This document shows positions 16,953-27,721 of a stretch of 32,536 bases of DNA, in pieces. The DNA comes from Alphaproteobacteria bacterium (lineage in GTDB: Bacteria; Pseudomonadota; Alphaproteobacteria; Micavibrionales; Micavibrionaceae). The notes under the pieces were generated by a model. The model saw only the letters and a list, made by a program, of their open reading frames with translations. It searched no databases and was not told the DNA's origin. The position numbers were made by a program, and so were the translations under genes. The stretch covers positions 1 through 32,536 of the forward strand of contig SKGD01000108.1 of assembly GCA_007117665.1 (NCBI GenBank). The letters are read 5' to 3'. Each line of letters opens with the position of its first letter. Positions within the stretch are counted from its first letter, which is position 1.

Positions 16953-19073
16953 TTGGCGCACGCGCCTGAACGCACTATATTTCCAAGCATGACCGCAAAC
17001 GCGCATACAGGCCGGGACACGGCACAACAGCTTTTCTCGGCATCGTCCCCGATGGATGAGGCGCGCCCGATGCGCGTGGATTCCGACTACAAACCCGCCG
17101 GCGACCAGCCAGCCGCCATCCGCAAGCTGACCGAAGGATTGCGCGCGGGGCTGAGCGATCAGGTTTTACTGGGCGTGACCGGGTCGGGGAAAACATTTAC
17201 CATGGCGCATGTGATCGCCGAGATGCAGCGCCCCGCCATTATCATGGCGCCGAACAAAACGCTGGCGGCGCAGCTTTACGGCGAGTTCAAAAGCTTTTTC
17301 CCCGATAATGCGGTGGAATATTTTGTTTCTTATTACGATTATTATCAGCCTGAAGCCTATGTGCCGCGCAGCGACACCTATATCGAAAAAGATTCCCAGA
17401 TCAACGAACAGATCGATCGCATGCGCCACGCCGCCACCCGTGCTTTGTTCGAGCGGCGCGACTGTATCATCGTGGCATCCGTTTCGTCGATTTACGGCCT
17501 TGGCAGCAAGGAAGATTATCAGGCCATGCGGCTTGATGTGCGAAAAGGCACGCAAACCGACCGTCAGGATTTCATCCGCAGCCTTGTCGCCTTACAATAT
17601 CGCCGCAACGACATCGCGTTCGAGCGCGGCGCGTTCCGCGTGCGCGGGGATACGGTCGAGCTGTTCCCGTCCCACATGGAAGGCTCCGCATGGCGTTTTT
17701 CCTTTTTCGGCGACGAGATCGAGGACATCACCGAATTTGACGCGCTGACCGGGGAAAAACATGCCCGGCTGGATGGTGTTCGTATCTATGCCAACAGCCA
17801 CTATATCACCCCCGGCCCGACCATGGGGCAAGCCATCAAAGCCATCAAGGCTGACCTGAAAGACCGTATCAAATGGTTCGAGGAAAACGGCAAGTTGCTG
17901 GAAGCACAGCGGTTGCTCCAGCGCACGCAATTCGATATTGAGATGCTTCAGGCGACCGGCATTTGCCAGGGCATTGAAAATTACTCGCGCTACCTGACTG
18001 GCCGCGCGCCGGGCGAGCCGCCACCAACCCTGATTGAATATATCCCCGATGACGCCATCATGTTTTTGGATGAAAGCCACGTCATGGTGCCGCAACTGCG
18101 CGCGATGTATAATGGCGACCAAAAGCGGAAAAGCGTCCTGTCTGAATATGGGTTTCGCCTGCCCAGCGCGCTCGATAACCGCCCGCTGAAATTCGAGGAA
18201 TGGAACCGGTTTCGTCCCCAGACTATCTTTGTTTCGGCCACGCCGGGCGAATGGGAAATGGAACAGACTGGCGGCACGTTCGCCGAACAGGTCGTGCGCC
18301 CCACCGGTCTTGTCGATCCACAGGTTGAAATACGCCCCACCACCCATCAGGTTGACGATCTGATGGGGGAATGCCGGAAAATCCGTGATTTGGGCGGACG
18401 GGTGCTGGTGACGACCCTGACCAAGAAAATGGCCGAAGCCCTGACCGAATATCTGGCCGAGAACGGACTGAAGGTCAATTATATGCATAGCGATGTCGAT
18501 ACGCTGGAGCGCATCGACATCATACGCGGATTGCGGCTGGGCGAATTTGACGTGCTGGTCGGGATCAACCTGCTCCGCGAAGGGCTGGATATTCCTGAAT
18601 GTATGCTGGTTGCCATTTTGGACGCCGACAAGGAAGGATTTTTGCGTGGGCGCACGTCACTGGTGCAAACGATCGGACGCGCTGCACGGAATGTGGACGG
18701 GCGCGTGATTTTATATGCCGACCGCGAAACGGACAGCATGAAATACGCCATCGGCGAAACCAACCGCCGCCGCGAAAAACAAATGAAATACAACGCTGAA
18801 CACGGCATTACCCCCGAAAGCATCCGCAAAAATATCGGCGATGTCATGGCCAGCGTCTATGAACGGGGCGACCGCGTGCATGTCTCGCGTCTTGCTATAT
18901 CCGGCCTGTCAGACCAGCAACAAGCCGCGCTCGAAAACCCGAAAGCCATGCAAAAATACATTGCGACGCTTCAAAAAAACATGCACAAAGCCGCCGAAAA
19001 TCTGGAGTTTGAAGAAGCTGCCCGCCTGCGTGATGAAATCCGGAAACTGGAGAATATCGAACTGGGGCTGTAA
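16953..19073 (+). CDS. uvrB: UvrABC system protein B
   Basis: [96 protein letters not shown]...[23 protein letters not shown]. True start may be 16989 or further downstream. Confidence 0.98.
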   Translation: MAHAPERTIFPSMTANAHTGRDTAQQLFSASSPMDEARPMRVDSDYKPAGDQPAAIRKLTEGLRAGLSDQVLLGVTGSGKTFTMAHVIAEMQRPAIIMAPNKTLAAQLYGEFKSFFPDNAVEYFVSYYDYYQPEAYVPRSDTYIEKDSQINEQIDRMRHAATRALFERRDCIIVASVSSIYGLGSKEDYQAMRLDVRKGTQTDRQDFIRSLVALQYRRNDIAFERGAFRVRGDTVELFPSHMEGSAWRFSFFGDEIEDITEFDALTGEKHARLDGVRIYANSHYITPGPTMGQAIKAIKADLKDRIKWFEENGKLLEAQRLLQRTQFDIEMLQATGICQGIENYSRYLTGRAPGEPPPTLIEYIPDDAIMFLDESHVMVPQLRAMYNGDQKRKSVLSEYGFRLPSALDNRPLKFEEWNRFRPQTIFVSATPGEWEMEQTGGTFAEQVVRPTGLVDPQVEIRPTTHQVDDLMGECRKIRDLGGRVLVTTLTKKMAEALTEYLAENGLKVNYMHSDVDTLERIDIIRGLRLGEFDVLVGINLLREGLDIPECMLVAILDADKEGFLRGRTSLVQTIGRAARNVDGRVILYADRETDSMKYAIGETNRRREKQMKYNAEHGITPESIRKNIGDVMASVYERGDRVHVSRLAISGLSDQQQAALENPKAMQKYIATLQKNMHKAAENLEFEEAARLRDEIRKLENIELGL

Positions 19074-19102
19074 CCGCCCCCGCCGCTTACCCCCTTCCCT
19101 GC

Positions 19103-20626
19103 TCAGCCTTTCGGGCGCAAGGTCGGGAAGCAGATCACATCACGAATATTGTGAGAATCAGTCAGGATCATCACCAGACGATCAAGCCCCATCCCCCAGC
19201 CACCGGTCGGCGGCAGGCCGTATTCCAGCGCATTAATGAAATCATCATCCATCATTTGCGCTTCTTCGTCACCGGCTTCGCGGGCGTCAACCTGCGCCTG
19301 AAATCTCTCGCGCTGGATAAGCGGGTCATTCAACTCGGTAAAGGCGTTGGCGATTTCCCAGCCATTAATGAAGCTTTCAAACCGTTCCACAAGGCGCGGA
19401 TTATCACGGTGGGTCTTGGCCAGCGGTGAAATATCCAGCGGGTGATCCGTCACGTGAATCGGCTGGATCAGTTTTGGCTCGACTTTATCACCGAAAACCG
19501 CCTCGACAACCTGCCCCCAATTGGCTTTCGGGTCGGCCGAAACACCGGCTTTTTCGGCGGCTTTGCGGGCTTCTGCGACATCGGTGATCGCCATAAAATC
19601 AATGCCGGTTTCGTCCTTGACCAGATCAACCATGCTTTTGCGTTTCCACGGGCCGGAAAAATCAATTTCATGATCCCCGAACGGCATCACCAAAGACCCG
19701 CCCGTCACCTTTTTCACGAGCGACTGCACCAGCCGTTCGACCAGATCCATCATATCATTATAATCTTTGTATAAATGATAACCTTCAATCGTGGTGAATT
19801 CAGGATTATGCTTGATGGAAATGCCTTCATTGCGGAACAGCCGCCCGATTTCGTAAACGCCTTCGGCAAAGCCGCCGACAATCAGGCGCTTCAGGAATAG
19901 TTCCGGCGCGACACGCAGGTAAAAATCACTATCCAGCGCATTATGATGCGTCACGAACGGCTTGGCCGACGCCCCGCCCATAATGGCTTGCAGGATCGGG
20001 GTTTCAACCTCAACGGCGCCGATCTCCTCATCCATAAAACGGCGGATTTCTTTCATGATCACCGAACGCTTCCGCAAGGTTTCCCGGCTCTCCTCATTCA
20101 TGATCAGGTCGAGATAACGCTGGCGATAGCGCGTTTCAATATCATGCAGGCCATGATATTTCTCCGGCAGCGGCAATAAGGATTTTGTCAGCATCGCCGT
20201 TTTGACGGCGCGCACCGAAAGCTCGCCGCGCGGCGTACGGCGGATTGTGCCTTCCGCGCCGATCACATCGCCGATATCATAATATTCCAGCGCCGCCAAC
20301 GCGTCTTCATCCATGGAATCCTTGTGGCAAAAAACCTGAATTTTCCCAGACGGATCGTGCAAATCAATAAACATGCCGTTATTCCGCATTGCCATGATCC
20401 GCCCGGCCACGCGCACCACATCCGTGGTTTCGGTACCGTTTTCAAGATCCTTATAATGGTCTTGTAACGTGCCGGCCTGATGCGTGCGGTCATAGACATG
20501 CGGATAAGGATCAATGCCTTTCTCCCGCAGGGCGGTGGCTTTTTTCAGGCGTCCGGCGCGTAATGTCTCGCGGGCGGAATGCGTGTCTTCATTCTGATGG
20601 TCGGGCTGTGCTGTCGGCGTATTCAT
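19103..20626 (-). CDS. lysS: Lysyl-tRNA synthetase, class II
   Basis: VRVAGRIMAMRNNGMFIDLHDPSGKIQVF (OB fold); ETRYRQRYLDLIMN; FLRVAPELFLKRLIVGGF-type motif; RLFRNEGISIKHNPEFTTIEGY; GLPPTGGWGMGLDRLVMILTDSHNIRDVI. Confidence 0.97.
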   Translation of the reverse strand: MNTPTAQPDHQNEDTHSARETLRAGRLKKATALREKGIDPYPHVYDRTHQAGTLQDHYKDLENGTETTDVVRVAGRIMAMRNNGMFIDLHDPSGKIQVFCHKDSMDEDALAALEYYDIGDVIGAEGTIRRTPRGELSVRAVKTAMLTKSLLPLPEKYHGLHDIETRYRQRYLDLIMNEESRETLRKRSVIMKEIRRFMDEEIGAVEVETPILQAIMGGASAKPFVTHHNALDSDFYLRVAPELFLKRLIVGGFAEGVYEIGRLFRNEGISIKHNPEFTTIEGYHLYKDYNDMMDLVERLVQSLVKKVTGGSLVMPFGDHEIDFSGPWKRKSMVDLVKDETGIDFMAITDVAEARKAAEKAGVSADPKANWGQVVEAVFGDKVEPKLIQPIHVTDHPLDISPLAKTHRDNPRLVERFESFINGWEIANAFTELNDPLIQRERFQAQVDAREAGDEEAQMMDDDFINALEYGLPPTGGWGMGLDRLVMILTDSHNIRDVICFPTLRPKG

Positions 20627-20765
20627 GATATTTTATTCCTCGCAAAACAGGCGAATAATGGCGGACAATCTGTGAAGCCTATAGCAAAGAACCGCCTGAA
20701 ATGCCATATTGTTTTAGAGGAAACAGGCTGTTTTTTCATAAATTGCTCATAAAACCGGCATTATA

Positions 20766-21476
20766 ATGAACCAAGAGATGATAAAAACACACAAAAACGA
20801 TTTCCGCAGCCAATCCGGCAACGCGCTCTGGATTATCCTGATCGCCGTGGCCTTGCTGGCGGCGCTGACCGCGACGATGATACGGTCCGCCGACACGACT
20901 GAACAAACCGGCGATATCGAACGTTACCGCATTCAAGCCAGCGAGATTATGAGAACCGCCGCCGGAATCGCCCAAACCGTCCGCAATATGCAGATGCAGG
21001 GCATCAGCGAAAATGTCATCAGCTTTCAGGCGAACGACTTGCCTGCCGCCTATAATAATGCGAATTGCACAGCCGATAATTGCCGGGTGTTCCATCCGCG
21101 CGGCGGCGGCTTGAATTACAGCGCGCCATCATCCGGATGGCTTGATTCCAGCCATTCTTCCCTGACCCATTACGGCGAATGGTTGATCAGCACCGTCAAT
21201 GCGCTTGACGGTGCGGGAACGGATAATCCGGATATGATTTTGTTCATTCCGGCAATCCGCGAGGCGCTATGCCGCCAGATCAACGTCATGCAACGGATCC
21301 ACGGCGCTACCGACCCGATCCCCACCAGCCCCATCACCCAGACGCCCTTTAATGGCACGGTTCCGGCCACCGCGACCACAATCATCGTCGATATGGGGCG
21401 TCATAAATCCGGATGTTTTCAGGATACCGGCGCGGGGAACCCTTATATGTACTATCACGTCCTGATCGAACGCTAG
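20766..21476 (+). CDS. Pseudopilin-like / single-TM exported hypothetical protein
   Basis: RSQSGNALWIILIAVALLAALTATMIRSADTTEQTGDIERYRIQASEIMRTA, a pilin-like N-terminal helix, followed by a Cys-containing globular domain. Confidence 0.65.
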   Translation: MNQEMIKTHKNDFRSQSGNALWIILIAVALLAALTATMIRSADTTEQTGDIERYRIQASEIMRTAAGIAQTVRNMQMQGISENVISFQANDLPAAYNNANCTADNCRVFHPRGGGLNYSAPSSGWLDSSHSSLTHYGEWLISTVNALDGAGTDNPDMILFIPAIREALCRQINVMQRIHGATDPIPTSPITQTPFNGTVPATATTIIVDMGRHKSGCFQDTGAGNPYMYYHVLIER

Positions 21477-21511
21477 GGTCAGACCTCATTCATTTCGTAA
21501 ATTCTGCGCGC
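21474..21511. mobile_element. Diverged solo end of the MITE-like element (candidate)
   Basis: TAGGGTCAgacctcattcatttcgtaaATTCTGCGCGC aligns without gaps to TAGGGTCAaaactcacagttttcatccATTCTGCGCGC at 32421-32458; no partner end found downstream. Confidence 0.45.
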
Positions 21512-21609
21512 CTGTGTTTCGCTTTTTTTACGATAAGAGTCTTGCGCCGCGCGTCAGGATTGCTATCCTGCGCGCCACACGTCACGATTATGAATAAGGC
21601 GAAGACATC

Positions 21610-22815
21610 ATGGAAGAAAATACCAGCAACGACCTGCCCCTGCCGCAAACGGCCATGGATATATGGGAAGAAGTCCTGAAGGTCTGGGAACATGGCTTTT
21701 TGGGCGTTGATATCGGAACAATCCTGACGGCGCTGGCGATTTTTGTCGGCTTTTTGATGATGCGCGGCCTGTTCAGCAAATATATTTTGTCTCACCTGCA
21801 GGGATGGGCGTCCCGCACCACAACCAAGGCTGACGATAAAATTATCGAGGCGCTGATACCGCCGATCAAATTCATTCCGGTTATTCTGGGGATCTTTTTC
21901 GCCGCCCAATATGCCGGGCTGGACGAAGCGATGGGCGAATTTTTCGCGCGCACGATCCGCTCGCTGATCGCCTTTACAATCTTTTGGGGGCTGCACCGGG
22001 CAATCGAGCCGATCAGCCACATGACAGGCGGTCTGAAGAAGCTCCTGACCGATTTGATGGTACGGTGGATATTCCGCGTCCTGCGCGTGCTGGTTATTTT
22101 TATCGGCGCCGCCATTATCCTTGAAATATGGGGCATTCAGGTCGGGCCTTTGCTGGCGGGTCTGGGGCTGTTCGGCGCGGCTGTCGCGCTGGGGGCGCAG
22201 GATCTGTTTAAAAACCTGATTGGCGGGATTACTATCATCGCCGAAAAACGGTTCCGCCCCGGCGAATGGATCCGGGTTGACGGCGTTGTCGAAGGCACAG
22301 TCGAAGACATTAACTTTCGTTCCACCATGATCCGTCGTTTTGACCGCGCGCCGGTTCATGTCCCCAACGCCCAGCTATCGGATGCGGCCGTCACCAATTT
22401 CAGCCGCATGACCCACCGCCGGATTTTCTGGGTGATCGGGGTGGAATACCGCACCACGACAGAACAGCTCAGGATCATCCGTGACGCTATCACGGCCTAT
22501 CTGGCGGAGAATGAAGCATTTGCGCGCCCTGAAGACGCTGCGACCTTTGTACGGATTGATTCTTTTGGTGCATCATCCATCGACATCATGGTTTATTGCT
22601 TCACCAACACGACAGTTTGGGGAGAATGGCTGGAGATCAAGGAACAACTGGCCTTCCGTATCAAGGAAATCGTCGAGAAAGAAGCCGGAACAGGCTTTGC
22701 CTTCCCGTCTCAATCCATTTATGTCGAGCAATGGCCGGACGATCAGCCGGAAGTTTTCATTCCGCCATCCACAAAAAAGACGGATAAAAAGCCCGGCGGT
22801 AAAAAAGCCGCCTGA
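21610..22815 (+). CDS. Small-conductance mechanosensitive channel (MscS family)
   Basis: GPLLAGLGLFGAAVALGAQDLFKNLIGGITIIAEKRFRPGEWIRVDGVVEGTVEDINFRSTMIRRFDRAPVHVPNAQLSDAAVTNFSR is the MscS pore helix plus beta domain. Confidence 0.96.
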   Translation: MEENTSNDLPLPQTAMDIWEEVLKVWEHGFLGVDIGTILTALAIFVGFLMMRGLFSKYILSHLQGWASRTTTKADDKIIEALIPPIKFIPVILGIFFAAQYAGLDEAMGEFFARTIRSLIAFTIFWGLHRAIEPISHMTGGLKKLLTDLMVRWIFRVLRVLVIFIGAAIILEIWGIQVGPLLAGLGLFGAAVALGAQDLFKNLIGGITIIAEKRFRPGEWIRVDGVVEGTVEDINFRSTMIRRFDRAPVHVPNAQLSDAAVTNFSRMTHRRIFWVIGVEYRTTTEQLRIIRDAITAYLAENEAFARPEDAATFVRIDSFGASSIDIMVYCFTNTTVWGEWLEIKEQLAFRIKEIVEKEAGTGFAFPSQSIYVEQWPDDQPEVFIPPSTKKTDKKPGGKKAA

Positions 22816-22847
22816 CAGGCGTGATGCAGGCATGATAGCCTGAACCC

Positions 22848-25667
22848 ATGTCCGCACCACAAAACTCCCAGCCGCATGAGACGGCCAGACTCGCGATTTG
22901 CCTGCCCGATATTCCGGTTCTGGCGGTTAATAGCGCGTGCGCCGTCATCATGACCACCGATGGCGAAATCAAGACATTACCGCACGCCCAGGCGCAAATG
23001 ATCATTCACAAAAAGCCCGTTCTGGTTTGTCACCGCCCTTATACAAGGCAGCGTCTGGGGATGGACGATCTGTATGGCTTTGACTTGCTGGAGCTATTCG
23101 CCTTTGTGCATCCGGCGCGGTTTTGCGTACCGACCCCGGCCGGACTGGCGCGGACGCTGGGGGTTGCCGCCCCCGGCGATATCGAGGATTACCCCCCGAC
23201 AATGATAGAATGCGCGCAGGCCTTGCTGTCCGACCTTCAGAACGAGCCGCGCCGCCCCAAAAAAGTAGACCCGCTGGAAATCGCCAAAGTTATGGGGATA
23301 CAGGGCAAAGGCTGGGCATGGACGCCCTTTATTTGCGCAACGCTGGGAACGCCCTATAACCCGCAGGAGTCAGTCATATCAAAACCGGCGCTCAATGTGT
23401 GGAAAAACCTGCCGGAATGGAGCGAAACCGCCCCCGAACCGCCCCCGTCCCATTATCCGGTGACCCCCGCCGAAAGCCATGCGCGCCTGTCCGCGATGTT
23501 ATCAGCCGGGGACAAGCCGGTCGAACCGCGTCCCCAGCAAAGCGATTACGCCGCCCATATCTGCAAGGCTTTTGCCCCCAAGGACGAAGAAGACCACCCG
23601 CATATCGTGCTGGCCGAAGCCGGCACAGGCACAGGAAAAACACTGGGTTACCTTGCACCGGCAAGCGTCTGGGCGGAAAAAAATGACGGCAGCGTCTGGA
23701 TTTCGACCTATACGAAAAACCTCCAGCGCCAGATTGATGACGAGCTGGACAGGCTCTACCCGCACCCGGATGTCAAAAAAGCCAATGTGACCATCCGCAA
23801 GGGGCGGGAAAATTACCTGTGCCTGTTGAATTTCGAGGATATGGCGGCTGGCGCGGCGCTGGCGAAACACCCGGATCAAGTCATTGCCGCCGGTCTGATG
23901 GCGCGATGGATCGAACGCAGTGCTGACGGCGACCTGCAGGGCGGTGATTTTCCGGGCTGGCTGCCCGGTCTTTTAGGATGGAAATATACGCGCAACCTGT
24001 CCGATACGCGCGGCGAATGTATTTATGCGGCGTGCGACCATTACCACAAATGTTTTGTCGAGCGTAACATACGCCGCGCCCGGCATGCGTCAATCGTTGT
24101 TGCCAATCATGCGCTGGTGATGATCAAGGCCGCGATTGCCAACCCCGACGACCCGCTGCCGCAGCGTTTCGTGTTTGATGAAGGCCATCATTTGTTCGAT
24201 GCCGCCGACAGCGCCTTTGCCGGTCATCTGACCGCTCGCGAAACCCATGATTTGCGACGATGGATCAAAGGAGTCGAAGGCGGGCGTAAAAGCCGGGCGC
24301 GAGGGCTGAAACGCCGCCTTGAGGATCTGGTTGCCGGTGATGCCGAAGCTGAACAGATGCTGGAAGCGGTTTTACATGAATCCGCCTGCCTGACCGCGAC
24401 AGGATGGTCGCGGCGGCTCAAGGATAAAGCGCCGCAAGGCGCCACCGAGATTTTTCTGGCGCTGATTTACCAGCAAGTCATGGCGCGGGCGCAAGATCAT
24501 GACACCCCCTATTCGATCGAAACCGCCACCCATCCGCCTTTGCCGGCACTGACCGAAGCCGCGCAAAATTTACGCGACCGGCTGCGGGCGCTGCAAAAAC
24601 CGCTGCGGGCGCTGGTCAAAAACCTCCGCGACAAGCTGGCATCAAAGGCGACCACGCTGGACACCGACACACGCAGGCGCATCATATCTGTTACAGCCGC
24701 CCTTGAACGCCGCGCTGAACATACGCTGGCCGGGTGGATCGCTATGCTCGGCATACTGGAAACAGGCGGTGACACGCCGTCCGAATTTGTCGATTGGATG
24801 GCGATCGAACGAATCGAAGGCCGCGCCGTGGATGTCGGCATGTACCGCCACTGGATCGACCCGATGCAACCTTTTGCGAAATCCATCATGCCCTATGCCC
24901 ACGGGATCGCCATCACATCGGCAACATTGCGCGATGCCGCCGGTCATGATCATGCCGACACCCAACAGGACTGGCAAATCGCGCGCGTTCGCAGCGGCAC
25001 ACCTTATATGAGCGCCGCCCCGCATGAGATGACCCTGGACTCACCTTTTGATTATGCCGCCCGCACAAAAATTATCGTCATCAACGATGTGCAAAAGCAC
25101 GACATGGATCAGGTCGCCGCCTCTTATCGCGCCTTATTCATGGCGGCAGGCGGCGGGGCGCTGGGGTTATTTACCGCGATCCAGAGATTACGCGCGGTGC
25201 ATGACCGGATCGCCGTACCGCTGGAGCAAGAAGGCCTGCCGCTTTACGCCCAGCATATCGATAATATCGACACGGGAACGCTGGTCGATATGTTCCGCGA
25301 AGACACGCATGCCTGCCTGCTGGGGACGGATGCGGTACGGGACGGCGTTGATGTGCCGGGCGAATCACTGCGGCTTTTAGTGTATGACCGCGTGCCGTGG
25401 CCCCGCCCGACAATTCTGCACAAAGCGCGACGGCAGGCTTTTGGCGGGCGCAATTATGATGAAATGCTGGCACGCCTGAAATTGCGGCAGGCTTATGGCC
25501 GTCTGATCCGCAGCGCCCGTGACAAAGGCGTTTTTGTCATGCTGGATTCAATGTTGCCGACACGGCTTTGCAGCGCCTTCCCCGAAAACGTCACCGTGCA
25601 ACGGATCGGGCTGCATGATGCACTTGCGGAAATAACACGATTTTTTCTTGCACCCCCGCGCGAATGA
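22848..25667 (+). CDS. DinG/XPD-family ATP-dependent DNA helicase
   Basis: Walker A AEAGTGTGKTLGYLAPA; STYTKNLQRQI; FVFDEGHHLFDAAD (DEGH box); GLFTAIQRLRAVHDRI; LRQAYGRLIRSARDKGVFVMLD. Confidence 0.94.
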   Translation: MSAPQNSQPHETARLAICLPDIPVLAVNSACAVIMTTDGEIKTLPHAQAQMIIHKKPVLVCHRPYTRQRLGMDDLYGFDLLELFAFVHPARFCVPTPAGLARTLGVAAPGDIEDYPPTMIECAQALLSDLQNEPRRPKKVDPLEIAKVMGIQGKGWAWTPFICATLGTPYNPQESVISKPALNVWKNLPEWSETAPEPPPSHYPVTPAESHARLSAMLSAGDKPVEPRPQQSDYAAHICKAFAPKDEEDHPHIVLAEAGTGTGKTLGYLAPASVWAEKNDGSVWISTYTKNLQRQIDDELDRLYPHPDVKKANVTIRKGRENYLCLLNFEDMAAGAALAKHPDQVIAAGLMARWIERSADGDLQGGDFPGWLPGLLGWKYTRNLSDTRGECIYAACDHYHKCFVERNIRRARHASIVVANHALVMIKAAIANPDDPLPQRFVFDEGHHLFDAADSAFAGHLTARETHDLRRWIKGVEGGRKSRARGLKRRLEDLVAGDAEAEQMLEAVLHESACLTATGWSRRLKDKAPQGATEIFLALIYQQVMARAQDHDTPYSIETATHPPLPALTEAAQNLRDRLRALQKPLRALVKNLRDKLASKATTLDTDTRRRIISVTAALERRAEHTLAGWIAMLGILETGGDTPSEFVDWMAIERIEGRAVDVGMYRHWIDPMQPFAKSIMPYAHGIAITSATLRDAAGHDHADTQQDWQIARVRSGTPYMSAAPHEMTLDSPFDYAARTKIIVINDVQKHDMDQVAASYRALFMAAGGGALGLFTAIQRLRAVHDRIAVPLEQEGLPLYAQHIDNIDTGTLVDMFREDTHACLLGTDAVRDGVDVPGESLRLLVYDRVPWPRPTILHKARRQAFGGRNYDEMLARLKLRQAYGRLIRSARDKGVFVMLDSMLPTRLCSAFPENVTVQRIGLHDALAEITRFFLAPPRE

Positions 25668-25685
25668 CGCGTATATCTCTTTTCC

Positions 25686-27116
25686 ATGAACAGGCTTTAT
25701 ACATATCCGGTTTTCGGCGCACAGGATCCGGCGAAAATTTTCGCCCCCCTGAGCACGACCCCCTATAGCCTGTTTTTCGACAGCGCCGATTCCGGCCATG
25801 CGCTGAGCCGTTACAGCTATATTGCCTATGCCCCGTTTGAAATGATCGAGTCGAAAAACGGGCATGTGACGGTCACCAACCGGACGCAGCAATTATCATT
25901 CATCAGCAACCCGTTCGATGTCATCCGCAACCGGATGGAAACTTACGAGCCCGTTTTTCAGGCACGTGATGACCTGCCACCCTTTCAGGGCGGCGCCGCC
26001 GGTTTTTTCGGTTATGATCTGGGGCGTGATCTGGAAACCATCACCCCGCATGCCACAGACAATCCTGACATGCCGGATATGGCTGTCGGGCTTTATGATC
26101 GGGTTTTTGTTTATGACCATGAAAAAAAATCGGCTTTTTTGATCGTCCATGCCGCGCATGAAAAAGACGCCAAAGAGAAATACGCCCATTTTGAAAAGCT
26201 GATCTCATCCGGCCACGGCTACCGTCACAAGCCTTTGCCGGACGCGAAACTTGACTGGTCGTCGTCGCACACCGCCAAAAGCTATCGTGATGATGTGCAA
26301 ACCATCATCGATTATATTTATGCTGGTGATATTTTTCAGGCCAATTTGTCGCAACGTTTTGATGCAGCGTTACCCCGCGATTTTGCGCCTTATGCGCATT
26401 ACCTGAATTTGCGGGCGGTTAATCCGGCACCATTTGCGTCTTTCATGAATTTCGGCAATGTCATTTTGGCATCGGCCTCGCCGGAACGATTCCTGCAGAT
26501 CGGGGCGGGACGCCGCGTTGAAACAAGGCCGATCAAAGGCACTCACAAGCGTGCCGAATCACCCGACATGGACGCGCTGTACCGTGAAAAACTTCTGACC
26601 AGCGTCAAGGATCGTGCCGAAAATGTCATGATTGTTGATTTGCTGCGGAATGATATTTCAAAAGTCTGCGAAGATTTCTCGGTTCATGTCGATCAACTTT
26701 GCGGCGTCGAGAGCTTTGCCGGGCTTCATCATCTGGTCAGCATCATCAAAGGCACATTGCGCGCGGATTATCATCCTGCCGATCTGATGGCGGCCTGTTT
26801 TCCGGGCGGGTCAATCACCGGCGCGCCAAAAATCCGTGCCATGGAGATTATCGAGACATTGGAAAAAACCCGGCGCGGCGCTTATTGCGGGGCGATGGGC
26901 TATATCGGTTTTAACGGCATGATGGACACGAACATCACGATCCGCACGCTGGTTTATCAGGGACAAAAAGTCAGCTTTCAGGCCGGTGGCGGCATTACCG
27001 CCCAGTCCGACCCCGAAGCCGAATATCAGGAAACATTGACCAAAGCGCAGGCTATTTTCAAAAGCTTTGCGCCCAAATCCCAATATCACGACATATATGA
27101 GGAATACGTCGCATGA
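25686..27116 (+). CDS. pabB: Aminodeoxychorismate synthase component I
   Basis: DDVQTIIDYIYAGDIFQANLSQRF; RRVETRPIKGTHKR; KDRAENVMIVDLLRNDISKVC; CFPGGSITGAPKIRAMEIIE; chorismate-binding family. Confidence 0.94.
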   Translation: MNRLYTYPVFGAQDPAKIFAPLSTTPYSLFFDSADSGHALSRYSYIAYAPFEMIESKNGHVTVTNRTQQLSFISNPFDVIRNRMETYEPVFQARDDLPPFQGGAAGFFGYDLGRDLETITPHATDNPDMPDMAVGLYDRVFVYDHEKKSAFLIVHAAHEKDAKEKYAHFEKLISSGHGYRHKPLPDAKLDWSSSHTAKSYRDDVQTIIDYIYAGDIFQANLSQRFDAALPRDFAPYAHYLNLRAVNPAPFASFMNFGNVILASASPERFLQIGAGRRVETRPIKGTHKRAESPDMDALYREKLLTSVKDRAENVMIVDLLRNDISKVCEDFSVHVDQLCGVESFAGLHHLVSIIKGTLRADYHPADLMAACFPGGSITGAPKIRAMEIIETLEKTRRGAYCGAMGYIGFNGMMDTNITIRTLVYQGQKVSFQAGGGITAQSDPEAEYQETLTKAQAIFKSFAPKSQYHDIYEEYVA

Positions 27117-27721
27117 TTTTGCTGATCGATAATTATGATTCCTTTGTCTATAATTTGTCGCGTTATATCGGGCGACTGGGGCGTGAACGAAAAGTCGTCC
27201 GCAATAACGAGATCACGCTGGACGACATTTCGGCGATGGCGCCGGATGCGATTATCCTGTCGCCCGGCCCCCGCACCCCCAAAGAAGCCGGTATTTGTAA
27301 CCAGTTAATTCAGGCCTTTTACAAACGCACGCCGATTTTGGGCATTTGCCTTGGCCATCAATGTATTGGCGAATCATTCGGTGGGCGAACTGTGCGCGCG
27401 CCGGAGCCTGTGCATGGCCGCACAAGCATGATCCAGCATGATGCGGGGGATCTGTTTATCGGGCTTCCCAACCCGATGGAAGGCACACGTTATCATTCCC
27501 TGATTATCGAGCTTGCCGCCAATTCCCCGCTGGACATCACCGCCCGCACCGAGGATGACGATATTATCATGGGATTGCGGCATCGGGATTATCCGCTTTA
27601 CGGGCTGCAATTTCATCCTGAATCGATTTTGACGCCTTATGGGCTGGACATTATCCGCAATTTTATGATGGTCGCCGATCGCTGGAACGAACGCGCCCAT
27701 AAATCCGGTCTGACCGCATGA
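27113..27721 (+). CDS. pabA: Aminodeoxychorismate/anthranilate synthase component II (glutamine amidotransferase)
   Basis: MILLIDNYDSFVYNLSRYI; LSPGPRTPKEAG; TPILGICLGHQCIGESFGG; YGLQFHPESILT; ATGA overlap with pabB. Confidence 0.95.
   Translation: MILLIDNYDSFVYNLSRYIGRLGRERKVVRNNEITLDDISAMAPDAIILSPGPRTPKEAGICNQLIQAFYKRTPILGICLGHQCIGESFGGRTVRAPEPVHGRTSMIQHDAGDLFIGLPNPMEGTRYHSLIIELAANSPLDITARTEDDDIIMGLRHRDYPLYGLQFHPESILTPYGLDIIRNFMMVADRWNERAHKSGLTA

Noticed and set aside
17592-18488. 298 aa minus strand ORF opposite uvrB
   Set aside because: Antisense shadow ORF of a confident uvrB; His/Gln-rich translation with no recognisable domain.
21490-22359. 289 aa minus strand ORF opposite mscS
   Set aside because: Antisense to a well-supported MscS channel gene; Gln/Asp/Arg-rich shadow translation.
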